From Levilactobacillus koreensis JCM 16448 (GTDB lineage: Bacteria; Bacillota; Bacilli; Lactobacillales; Lactobacillaceae): DNA of 64,000 nucleotides. Made by a program: the position numbers and the translations under genes. The notes under the pieces were generated by a model. That model saw only the letters and a program-made list of their open reading frames with translations. It was not told the DNA's origin and did no database searches. Location of the stretch: assembly GCF_001435525.1 (NCBI RefSeq), contig NZ_AZDP01000040.1, forward strand, positions 1 to 64,000. Direction: 5' to 3'. Below are positions 28,535 to 35,970 of the stretch, one piece after another. Positions within the stretch are counted from its first letter, which is position 1, and each line of letters begins with the position of its first letter.

Positions 28535-28987
28535 CTAACGGACAATCATTACGGAAATTGGAGAATATTTTGCCATGTAGGCGGCCTGACTACCGAAATA
28601 CTTACGAACGCCGGATTGTGACAGTGACCCCACGACTAGCAGGTCTGGCTTGGCTTCCGGAATGATCTTCTTGACAATGGTCTCACCAGGGTCCCCTTCA
28701 CCAATGATGATCTTAACCTTAGTAATTCCGAAACGTTCAGCCAGCTTTTGATACTGCTGCAAGTGGTGTTGCATGTCGGTGCGTTGCCCGTGAACATAGT
28801 CCTTACTCAACGCCTGATAAATGTTCATGTTGTCCGATTCCAAAACCGAGCAGATCACCAACTCGGCATCATCAAATTTAGCCCGGTTCATCGCATAACG
28901 AAAAGCCAATTGGGCATCAGGTGAATCATCCACCCCCACTAGGATACGGGTAAACTTCTTTGGATTCATTGATTCTGTGTTATCCAT
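28535..28987 (-). CDS. Universal stress protein (UspA family)
   Basis: Soluble 150-residue protein of the ATP-binding UspA type. The N-terminal strand ILVGVDDSPDAQLAFRYAM and the C-terminal G-x2-G-x9-G-S/T-like segment (IGEGDPGETI, then VVGSLSQSGVRKYFGSQAAYMA and the final SPISVMIVR) fit the nucleotide-binding Usp subclass. The ATG at 28987 follows GAGGAGGAG by good spacing; in-frame codons further upstream are not needed. It is oriented toward the first gntP, with a short gap containing the gntP promoter. Confidence 0.9.
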   Translation of the reverse strand: MDNTESMNPKKFTRILVGVDDSPDAQLAFRYAMNRAKFDDAELVICSVLESDNMNIYQALSKDYVHGQRTDMQHHLQQYQKLAERFGITKVKIIIGEGDPGETIVKKIIPEAKPDLLVVGSLSQSGVRKYFGSQAAYMAKYSPISVMIVR

Positions 28988-29094
28988 TAAGAAACTCCTC
29001 CTCACTTGTTTGACTACCCTCATTATAACGGAAAACGATTCCATTGGGGAGTTGAATACTGGAAAAGCTTGTTGCCAAAATCAGATTGGCTAAC

Positions 29095-29560
29095 AATGGC
29101 CGCACTCCGGCTGCCAGGGATTCCGCCTGCTGTGGGGACGCTCCGGACTGTGAAGCGGTCCTCCGGCTCGATTTGAAGCCGCGAAGATCACACGTCTCCA
29201 AAGTCGCCCATATTGTTAGCTAGCCAACGGCCAGCTAACAATATTTCCACGGCTAGCTGCATCCCTGGCCTCCTCCGGCTCTGATTGATCACTGCAAAAC
29301 TAAAGGTCAAGCCCCAAACCTTCCCTTTCATTTACAACTTAGCTCATCACAATTTTTCAGCTGAGTTGTCATTGAATACAACTGTAAGCTGAGAAGTCGG
29401 CAAATATGCAATCAGTCACATTACTTTTCTGAGGTGGCATCTTTTCTATCCGCTTAGCAGAAAAAAATTGGAAACTAGTGTTCTGCAAGACCCCAAGTTG
29501 GCTTCATGCCATTTCAACCCACATCTGATGGCTGGAAATGGCTCACCTTAAGTAGTTATA
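29095..29560 (+). repeat. Dispersed intergenic repeat, copy C (diverged, long)
   Basis: Shares CCGCACTCCGGCTGCCAGG, ATTCCGCCTGCTGTGGGGAC, TTTGAAGCCGCGAAGATCAC and CTGCATCCCTGGCCTCCTCC with copy A. It later keeps diverged forms of the second half (GTAAGCTGAGAAGTCGGCA, CCGCTTAGCAGAAAA, CCCACATCTGATGGCTGG). It carries a private 16-bp hairpin, ATATTGTTAGCTAGCC with 29229-29244. It ends about 65 bp from tRNA-Arg. Confidence 0.75.
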
Positions 29561-29565
29561 AGGCG

Positions 29566-29600
29566 CAAAAAAACGCCCTAGACCGTAATCTAGAACGTTT
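29566..29600 (-). terminator. Terminator of tRNA-Arg
   Basis: On the minus strand ACGTTCTAGA pairs with TCTAGGGCGT and is followed by seven T residues. Confidence 0.75.
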
Positions 29601-29625
29601 CGCAACCGAATAAATCATATAGAAT

Positions 29626-29698
29626 TGGCCCCACCCGGACTCGAACCGGGATCATTCGCTTAGGAGGCGAGTGCCCTATCCAGTTGTGCTATAGGGCC
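29626..29698 (-). tRNA. tRNA-Arg (anticodon CCU)
   Basis: A complete 73-nt cloverleaf with GGCCCTA acceptor strand pairing TGGGGCC, discriminator A and no encoded CCA. The anticodon loop CTCCTAA gives CCU (reads AGG). The T arm is CCCGG-TTCGAGT-CCGGG. Two non-pairs are visible: position 12 A opposite 23 G in the D stem, and 27 C opposite 43 A in the anticodon stem. Confidence 0.93.
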
Positions 29699-29700
29699 AT

Positions 29701-29735
29701 AAAAAGATCCGCTACTAATTTTTACACGGATCTTT
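29701..29735 (-). terminator. Terminator of the DEAD-box helicase gene
   Basis: On the minus strand AAAGATCCG and CGGATCTTT pair and are followed by TTTTAT, between the helicase stop codon and the tRNA. Confidence 0.75.
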
Positions 29736-29749
29736 CAAATTGTAAAGGG

Positions 29750-31111
29750 CTACTTCTGGTTCTGCTCGTCGTGGTCACGCCACTTCTTGCGCATCCCCTT
29801 GTTCTTGGTGTGCCGATTCTTATGTTTCTTTTTCTTACTAGGATTGCTGACGACGGCCTTGGCTGGCTTGCTGGCAGTCTTTGTCGTTGGCCGTTCCGTC
29901 GGCTGCGTTGTTACTGCGGCTGAGGCATCATCCGTCTTGGCCGTGGTGACCGAGGCTTCCGCTTGGCCTTGCGCTTGCGTTTTCACTGGCACTTTTACTG
30001 ATGCCGTTGGCCGTTCCGTTGTTAACGTTCTGCCGCTGAAGTAGATCGGCACTAGGTCGTAGTCCGTGTCCTTCAACAGTTTCTTCAGGTCCCGCAAGTC
30101 ATGGTCGTCACCTAAACTGATGACCTGACCCGGTTCACCCATTCGCCCTGTCCGGCCGACCCGGTGAACGTATTCATTCACTGAACCGGGCAGATCGTAG
30201 TTGATCACGGCGGGCAACTTGGGAATATCCAAGCCCCGCGCGGCAACGTCGGTGGTCAGGAGTAAGCGAATACGCCCTAACCGAAAGTCCTGCAACGCCT
30301 TTTCGCGTTGAACTTGGCGTAAGTCGCTGGTGAGGCTAGCCGCTGACATGTGCTCATGGTAAAAGCGGGTCGCCGTTTGCCGCAAGGTGTTTGCCTGCTT
30401 GAAGAAGACCAATGCTCGAAAATTCGGCATGGCTAACAGCCGCTTCAACATCTGATCCCTTTTTCCCATCCCGACTTCGAGCAAGCCGTGACGAACGACC
30501 CCCTGCGTCTGGTCCTGCTGACGAACGTCGATGCGTTCTACAGTTTGGCCAAACCACTGGTCAAGTTCATGCAAGATTGGCGTGTCGGTGGCCGAGAAGA
30601 AGCCCAACTGCACTTCCGCCGGAGCGGCCTGGGCGATTGACCGGACCGTATCCAACGTATCCCCCGTCAACAAGTCGTCGGCCTCATCAATGATCAGTAG
30701 TGACACCAAGTGGAGCTTTAACTTCCGATCGCTCACCAGGTTCAAGACCCGCCCGGGCGTCCCGACGATGACCTCTGGCCGCTTCTTCAACCGTTCCGTT
30801 TGCCGCTTAACGTTGGCCCCACCGGTCAAGGCAAGCACCTGTAAATTCAGTAACTTCGCCCAGTCACGCATGACCCGGCTGGTCTGAATCGCTAACTCCT
30901 GTGAAGGTTCCAACACGATCAGTTGGGTGCCATCACCGGGTAAAAGGTTCGCCAAGGCGGGCAAGGTAAACGCCACGGTCTTGCCGGAACCCGTTGGGGC
31001 TAACCCCAAGACATTGTGGTCACCGACCAGCGGTTCGTAAACCGCGGCTTGAATGGCCGTTTGTTCCGTGTAGCCCAGATCTTTAAAATGAGCTTCAAAT
31101 TGTTTTAACAT
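29750..31111 (-). CDS. DEAD-box RNA helicase
   Basis: ATP-dependent RNA helicase of 453 residues acting on rRNA or mRNA. Motifs in order: Q-like region TEQTAIQ, I (APTGSGKT, about 38-45), Ia (EPSQELA), GG (TGGAN), Ib (TPGR), II (DEAD in IIDEADD), III (SAT), IV (ALVFFKQ), V (TTDVAARGLDIP) and VI (HRVGRTGRMG). A basic Ser/Thr/Lys-rich tail (about 365-453) ends in KNRHTKNKGMRKKWRDHDE and probably binds RNA. The ATG follows AGGAAACTG. Closest in layout to the CshB/YfmL-type helicases; which paralog is not settled. Confidence 0.9.
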   Translation of the reverse strand: MLKQFEAHFKDLGYTEQTAIQAAVYEPLVGDHNVLGLAPTGSGKTVAFTLPALANLLPGDGTQLIVLEPSQELAIQTSRVMRDWAKLLNLQVLALTGGANVKRQTERLKKRPEVIVGTPGRVLNLVSDRKLKLHLVSLLIIDEADDLLTGDTLDTVRSIAQAAPAEVQLGFFSATDTPILHELDQWFGQTVERIDVRQQDQTQGVVRHGLLEVGMGKRDQMLKRLLAMPNFRALVFFKQANTLRQTATRFYHEHMSAASLTSDLRQVQREKALQDFRLGRIRLLLTTDVAARGLDIPKLPAVINYDLPGSVNEYVHRVGRTGRMGEPGQVISLGDDHDLRDLKKLLKDTDYDLVPIYFSGRTLTTERPTASVKVPVKTQAQGQAEASVTTAKTDDASAAVTTQPTERPTTKTASKPAKAVVSNPSKKKKHKNRHTKNKGMRKKWRDHDEQNQK

Positions 31112-31126
31112 ACAGTTTCCTTTCTG

Positions 31127-32128
31127 TTAGTGCGCGTCGGCTGGAAAACTCAGGTTCGCCGAAACCCGCAAACTGTAAAGTACTTGATTGACAGTCAGGC
31201 TCCACTGTAGCCAGCGCTGGTAGTCGCGGACATTTTGCGGATCATCCGGTGCTTGTAAGACCCGAGCAAAGTCCATGACCTCCGGTAGCATCGGGTTCGC
31301 TAAGTCGCCTTGACTCAGATCCGTTGCCTGTCCATCCGCCGCCCGCTGTTCAACGTGCGTCAGTTCTCCAGCACTATCAATGGTGATGGTTTCCTTGAGA
31401 CCGTAAATCTCAGAGAGACCGTACGCGTTACTGGTCTTCCCAAAGCTAACCGTCACATCGAAGTCGCCGTACCGCAGAATCGCAACGCCCTTACCGTCCG
31501 CACCAGTCTCAACCAGTGTGGGGAAAAGGTCCACGTGACTAGGTTGGCCAAACAGGGCCACGGCCACGTAAATGGGATAAACGCCGACATCTTGTAAGGC
31601 TCCCGCAGAGAATTCGCGGGTAAAAATGTTGGGCCGCTCACCCGCTAAAACCTTGTCATAACGGGAAGAATACTTCATATAAGTGAAGCTAGCTCCCTGA
31701 ACGGTCGGTAATCCTGACAGTGCCGTTTCAATCGCCTTGAAGTTGGGCGTGTGCACGTGCCGGGCCGCCTCAAAGAATCTCACGTTGGGGTGCTCTGCCA
31801 AGGCTGCCTTGAAGGCGATCATTTCCCGCTGGTTACTGAAAGCGGGTTTTTCAACGATGACCGAGATGTCCTTGGCAATGGCGGCCATGGCTTGATCGAA
31901 ATGTAGACTGTTGGGCGAGGCAATGTAGACAGCGTCTAACTTGGCTTGCGCTAACATCTCATCGTAATCCGTGTAGCTCGCTTCGGCGTGGTTCTTGGTG
32001 GCAAATGCCGTTGCCGTCTCCGAGTGCCGCGAATAGATGCCCGCTAGTGTGAACTGCTGAGATAAGGCTAGTGCTTCAACTAATTGCTGCGTAATCCAGT
32101 TAGTCCCTGCCGTTCCAATTCGAATCAT
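31127..32128 (-). CDS. Gfo/Idh/MocA family NAD(P)-dependent oxidoreductase
   Basis: Soluble sugar- or cyclitol-type dehydrogenase of 333 residues. The N-terminal Rossmann fold (IRIGTAGTNWITQQLV) is followed by the family EKPAFSN block, in which Lys is the conserved catalytic position, and a C-terminal alpha/beta domain containing DVGVYPIYVAVALFG, with the usual D-x-G-x-Y-P pattern. The ATG at 32128 (or the adjacent ATG at 32131) follows TTGGAGGG; an in-frame start near 32242 has no ribosome site. The gene lies 15 bp upstream of the helicase gene, so they are probably co-transcribed. Substrate is unknown. Confidence 0.85.
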   Translation of the reverse strand: MIRIGTAGTNWITQQLVEALALSQQFTLAGIYSRHSETATAFATKNHAEASYTDYDEMLAQAKLDAVYIASPNSLHFDQAMAAIAKDISVIVEKPAFSNQREMIAFKAALAEHPNVRFFEAARHVHTPNFKAIETALSGLPTVQGASFTYMKYSSRYDKVLAGERPNIFTREFSAGALQDVGVYPIYVAVALFGQPSHVDLFPTLVETGADGKGVAILRYGDFDVTVSFGKTSNAYGLSEIYGLKETITIDSAGELTHVEQRAADGQATDLSQGDLANPMLPEVMDFARVLQAPDDPQNVRDYQRWLQWSLTVNQVLYSLRVSANLSFPADAH

Positions 32129-32489
32129 CATAATCCCTCCAAAATTGATTGTTATTTTAACTTTCTCAAACTTCTTCATGGGTTCTGTTGCGGCGCTAGA
32201 CACGCGATCGCTCAACTCAGGCTGGGTGACCTGCAGGACCATAACTTATCTGCGATTAACTCCTGCGCCTAGCCAAAGATGTCACTGGATTCCTTAGCCA
32301 TTCAGTCACGACTGATTTAAACCGCTTATCCAGCCCATAAAACTAAGTGTCTTTTTCTATTTTAACAGTCGGGCCGGCGTCGCGATAGCTCTAGAATTAA
32401 TTTTCCGCTAAACCGGGGTAATTGTTAAGGCATTCGCAGTTAAAAATGGTATATTGAAGGTGGAAATCTATTCAAGGGAGGGATTACCG

Positions 32490-32861
32490 GTGAAAGGTCG
32501 GGAAATCGCACTATTTGGTATTTCACTCGTCGCTGGCTTAACGGGCGGCTTTTCGTTACGGAAGAAAAAGCAGTCACAGCCAAGCGACTCACCGCTATTT
32601 TACGTGGGCACATGGCAGTTCGTTGACCCCCATAATCAACGGCGTCACCGGTTAGAAATTAGTCCTAATCTTGACGTGCAAATCGATGATCACCAGTTAC
32701 AGGTGCGGGTGCAGGACCTCAACGAGCAGCAGCTGACATTCCAAGATAAATTTGGCTATCATTTGACGATTCACGCCAATGAGCGTCAACCAATTTCTTT
32801 CTTCGATGAAGCCGACGACTGTACCTACGCCGTCAAGCCACTGACTGACAAGAATGACTAG
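32490..32861 (+). CDS. DUF4828 domain protein
   Basis: A small lactobacillar protein of 123 residues. The N-terminus (about 3-25, with IALFGISLVAGLTGGFSL) may be a signal anchor followed by RKKK. The remaining 95 residues form a beta-rich domain (YVGTWQFVDPHNQRRHRLEI to ISFFDEADDCTYAV) matching DUF4828. The likely start is GTG at 32490, nine bases after GGGAGGG; an upstream in-frame ATG-like codon at 32454 has no ribosome site. Function is unknown. Confidence 0.75.
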   Translation: MKGREIALFGISLVAGLTGGFSLRKKKQSQPSDSPLFYVGTWQFVDPHNQRRHRLEISPNLDVQIDDHQLQVRVQDLNEQQLTFQDKFGYHLTIHANERQPISFFDEADDCTYAVKPLTDKND

Positions 32862-32989
32862 TTAGGGTCTTAGGCTCTAGCTTTTTTTGTAGCCACTGAA
32901 CGCCAGGTAAAATGACTGCTCCGTCATCCTTCGTTTTTTCTATGGCTATTCCAATTACATAAACTTACAATTCAAAATCAAACCAACAA

Positions 32990-33025
32990 AATAAGGGCCT
33001 GGGACAACTTCCCAGACCCTTATTT
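32990..33025. terminator. Bidirectional terminator
   Basis: AATAAGGGCCTGGGA pairs with TCCCAGACCCTTATT (one wobble) with A/T-rich flanks on both sides, between converging genes. A perfect 8-bp inverted repeat CGCTAGAC / GTCTAGCG also occurs at about 33063-33103. Confidence 0.85.
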
Positions 33026-33167
33026 TGCGTTCCGAACGGACATGTACAAAAAACGGTCAACTCCGCTAGACAAGCAATCTCAAACCGCAATTTTTCGTCT
33101 AGCGACGGTAATGCTCATTGACTAACCGCCTTTTGGCTCACGCCCCTTCTCATTGATACAATTTAAT

Positions 33168-33926
33168 TTACTCCGAATACTTCGTCCAAGCCTGCCGCGT
33201 GCCATTGAAGACCGAGACCGCCACTGCATGATCCTGACCGTCCTGCGTAATCGACGCGTTGGCATCGTATTCGATGAACCGAATCTGAGCAGCATGCCCC
33301 ACTAGATGACCACCGGCGATCCAGTAATCCTGTTGCGGGAGGACCGGCTTGACGAATTGATTTAACACTTGCCGGTTCGCCAAGACCACGATGCCCTGCT
33401 GATAATGTTGTTGGAGCAAAGCGACGAGTCGCTTCAATTTCTGTCCCTGCGTCGCCATGGTCGTATTCCCACTATTGTAGTTACCATAATAGCTCACACT
33501 GATGGCCAGCGGTAACGACCCCGAATCTGTGCCGACCGTTTCGACGATGTGTTCGAACTGATGCTGCGCCGTCGTGGTGAAGCTAAACGTGTGCATGACC
33601 CCGACCTTAATGTCGGCTCCCTGCGAACGCGAATAGTTATCGCTGAAGTCATCGTCCGTGTAGGTCGCCCCCGACGTCGCCTGGAGGTAGACAAACTGAT
33701 GATGTTTGGCCAACTGCTGAAAATCAAGGTAGCCGCTGTCCTGATTCACGATGACCCCGCGGACCGGATAGTTGGCCAACTGTTGTTTCTGGTGAGCTTG
33801 CCACTGAAACCAGCCAAACCCTCCCACCAGCAAGACGACAATGAGGGCGCATAAAGCCCACCACCGCCGTCGATGATGCCGCTGAAAGGTGTTCTCATAA
33901 ATTGGTTGATAGTCGCGTCGTTTCAC
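33168..33926 (-). CDS. GH25-like membrane-anchored protein, probably inactive
   Basis: A 252-residue type II membrane protein: basic cytoplasmic start, helix at about 22-41, then a GH25 muramidase-like barrel. The family layout is clear: the opening strand GVIVNQDSGYLDFQ, LQATSGATYTDDDFSDNY, KVGVMHTFSF, and LPLAISVSYYGNY. In active GH25 enzymes the first strand ends in Asp and the fourth carries D-x-E. Here these positions are Ile59, Ser143 and Ser145, so all expected acidic residues are lost. A binding or regulatory wall protein is inferred. Start is GTG after AGGGGA. Monocistronic. Confidence 0.7.
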   Translation of the reverse strand: MKRRDYQPIYENTFQRHHRRRWWALCALIVVLLVGGFGWFQWQAHQKQQLANYPVRGVIVNQDSGYLDFQQLAKHHQFVYLQATSGATYTDDDFSDNYSRSQGADIKVGVMHTFSFTTTAQHQFEHIVETVGTDSGSLPLAISVSYYGNYNSGNTTMATQGQKLKRLVALLQQHYQQGIVVLANRQVLNQFVKPVLPQQDYWIAGGHLVGHAAQIRFIEYDANASITQDGQDHAVAVSVFNGTRQAWTKYSE

Positions 33927-34007
33927 CGTCGATCACCGTTCCCCTAACCTGGCTCGCTACCCGGCATAGTCACCGGATAGCGGAATATTTCTATTATACC
34001 ATGCCAA

Positions 34008-34868
34008 TTAGGATTCGTGGCGGGTCTGTTCGATCACGTTGCGGACCCGCGTCATGACCTTATTAGTCCGTGAAGAAATGCGCAAGATGGTCATCATAAA
34101 AAGACTGTCGAGGATCGTCAGCTGCGAAATCAACGAATACATCCCCTCCGACCGGTACTTCACTTCATCGGTCAATGAAAGGAATGTGACGTCTGCGGCC
34201 TGAGCCAGCGGCGACCCACTATAACTGGTGATGGCAATGATGGTCACCCCGCTGCGTTGAAGCTCCTTAACAATATGTAGAGTTTCATGATTCCGACCTG
34301 AATGAGAAATCACAATTGCGCAGTCCTCATCGGTCATTTTAGCGGCCTGCATCAACTGAATGTCGTAATCCGGATGATACATCACGTTTAATGATGTTCG
34401 AATAAACTTATGGTAGCCGTCCAATGCCGCCACGGATGATCCCCCCAGGCCAAAGAAGGCCACGTTACGGGAGTTGATCAACTTTAGCACTGCCCGGGCG
34501 AGGTCCTTCTCGTTCAATGCTTCATTAGTTGCGCGTAAGGAACTAATGGAGAACCCGAAAGTCTTGTTCGCAATCGTGGCCAACGAGTCCCCTTCCGCAA
34601 GTTCGGGAAACGAACTAGGCTGTTGCGGAGTCTCCTCAGTTGCTGTATGGGCCAATGCCATGGTAAACTCCCGGTAGTTGGCGTAGTTCATTCGTTTAAC
34701 GAACCTTGAAATGGTCGCTGTCGACACCCCGGTGGCGCTGGCGAGCTCCTTAATTGTCATTTCACTGACCAATGCTGGATTGTCTAAAGCCAGCTGAGCC
34801 ACCTTTTTTTCCGTGCGGGACAACTGATCATACGTTCCGCGAATCTTTCCCGTCGTTGAGCGTGCGAT
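34008..34868 (-). CDS. MurR/RpiR family transcriptional regulator of the gluconate genes
   Basis: DNA-binding regulator with an N-terminal RpiR helix-turn-helix (EKKVAQLALDNP, then IKELASATGVSTATISRFVKRM) and a C-terminal SIS sugar-phosphate-binding domain (about 120-250, GLGGSSVAALDGYHKF and IVISHSGRNHETLHIV). The divergent neighbour is gnd, so 6-phosphogluconate or gluconate is the likely effector. The start is a problem: the helix-turn-helix begins before the first standard codon, TTG at 34823, while the only position with a good ribosome site (AAGGGGG) precedes ATC at 34868, which is proposed here. If ATC is not used, the protein starts at 34823 without its first helix. Confidence 0.75.
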   Translation of the reverse strand: MARSTTGKIRGTYDQLSRTEKKVAQLALDNPALVSEMTIKELASATGVSTATISRFVKRMNYANYREFTMALAHTATEETPQQPSSFPELAEGDSLATIANKTFGFSISSLRATNEALNEKDLARAVLKLINSRNVAFFGLGGSSVAALDGYHKFIRTSLNVMYHPDYDIQLMQAAKMTDEDCAIVISHSGRNHETLHIVKELQRSGVTIIAITSYSGSPLAQAADVTFLSLTDEVKYRSEGMYSLISQLTILDSLFMMTILRISSRTNKVMTRVRNVIEQTRHES

Positions 34869-34917
34869 GGTCGCCGCCCCCTTTCTTGAAGATTAATTTT
34901 AAAATTATTTCAGCTTT

Positions 34918-34970
34918 TGTAAACATTTTACATCATATGACTTGAAATGTGAAACTTTTTTACATATAAT
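34918..34970 (+). promoter_or_regulatory. gnd promoter and two operator-like inverted repeats
   Basis: TTGAAA (34942-34947) and TATAAT (34965-34970) with a 17-bp spacer, 46 bp from the gnd start codon. Operator 1 is TGTAAACATTTTACA (34918-34932), perfect with a 3-base centre. Operator 2, TGTGAAACTTTTTTACA (34948-34964), exactly fills the spacer. Centres are about 31 bp apart, three helical turns. The divergent rpiR-type gene can be autoregulated from here. Confidence 0.65.
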
Positions 34971-35015
34971 ATTCCCTGTCAGAAAAATTTCGCATCTTGC
35001 AAAGGAGATTATTTC

Positions 35016-35921
35016 ATGAAACTCGGATTGATTGGATTAGGTAAAATGGGGCTTAGCCTTGCAGAAAACGCAATGGACCACAAGCACGAAATTGTTGGCT
35101 TTGACTTAAACAAGGACTTTGTTGACAAGGCTGTCGCTGCTGGTGCTGAAGGCGCTAACAGTTTGGAAGAAATGGTTGCTAAGTTACCTTCTCCTAAGAT
35201 TGTTTGGGTAATGGTACCTGCTGGCAAGCCAACTGACTCAACGATCGAATCATTGAGCAACTTGTTAAGCAAGGGCGACATCTTAATCGATGGTGGGAAC
35301 TCTTACTACAAGGACTCCTTACGTCACAACGAAATTCTGAAAGCCAAGGGCATCGACTTCTTTGACTGTGGGACTTCAGGTGGTATGGAAGGCGCTCGTT
35401 CACACGGGAACTTCATGATCGGTGGCGACAACGCTGCTGCTTTCGAAACGATTCGTCCATTGTACGATGACATTTCCGAAGCTGACGGTTACCTTTACAC
35501 TGGTAAGGCCGGTTCAGGTCACTACTTAAAGATGGTCCACAACGGGATCGAATATGGTGAAATGCAAGCCATCGCCGAAGGTTTCGAAGTGCTCGAAGCT
35601 TCCAAGTTCGACTACGACAACGAAGCCGTTGCTAAGGTTTGGAGTCACGGTTCAGTTATCCGCGGCTGGCTCATGGAACTTGCCGAAGAAGCCTTTGCTG
35701 CTGACCCAGAATTAGACAAGATTGCTGGGCGGATGCACGCTTCTGGTGAAGGCCAATGGACTGTTCAAGAAGGTTTGGACAGCCAAGTACCAACGCCAGT
35801 TATCGCTTTGTCATTAATGATGCGTTACCGGTCCATGCAAGATGACACCTTCACTGGTAAAGTAGTTTCTGCTTTACGTAACGGTTTTGGTGGCCACGCC
35901 ATGGACAAGGCTGACAAGTAA
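35016..35921 (+). CDS. gnd: 6-phosphogluconate dehydrogenase (decarboxylating)
   Basis: Cytoplasmic enzyme converting 6-phosphogluconate to ribulose-5-phosphate and CO2, in the phosphoketolase pathway. At 301 residues it is the short GntZ/YqeC-type form rather than the 470-residue form. The Rossmann motif is GLIGLGKMG (residues 4-12). Further signatures are DGGNSYYKDSLRH, the substrate block CGTSGGMEGARSHGNFMIGG, and the catalytic Lys in HYLKMVHNGIEYGEMQ. The start ATG follows CAAAGGAGATT. First gene of gnd-gntK-(terminator)-gntP. The short form often uses NAD, an inference here. Confidence 0.95.
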   Translation: MKLGLIGLGKMGLSLAENAMDHKHEIVGFDLNKDFVDKAVAAGAEGANSLEEMVAKLPSPKIVWVMVPAGKPTDSTIESLSNLLSKGDILIDGGNSYYKDSLRHNEILKAKGIDFFDCGTSGGMEGARSHGNFMIGGDNAAAFETIRPLYDDISEADGYLYTGKAGSGHYLKMVHNGIEYGEMQAIAEGFEVLEASKFDYDNEAVAKVWSHGSVIRGWLMELAEEAFAADPELDKIAGRMHASGEGQWTVQEGLDSQVPTPVIALSLMMRYRSMQDDTFTGKVVSALRNGFGGHAMDKADK

Positions 35922-35970
35922 GCCTTTAAACAAAACCACTTGTAACTTGTAACACGAAAGGAAGAGCATT

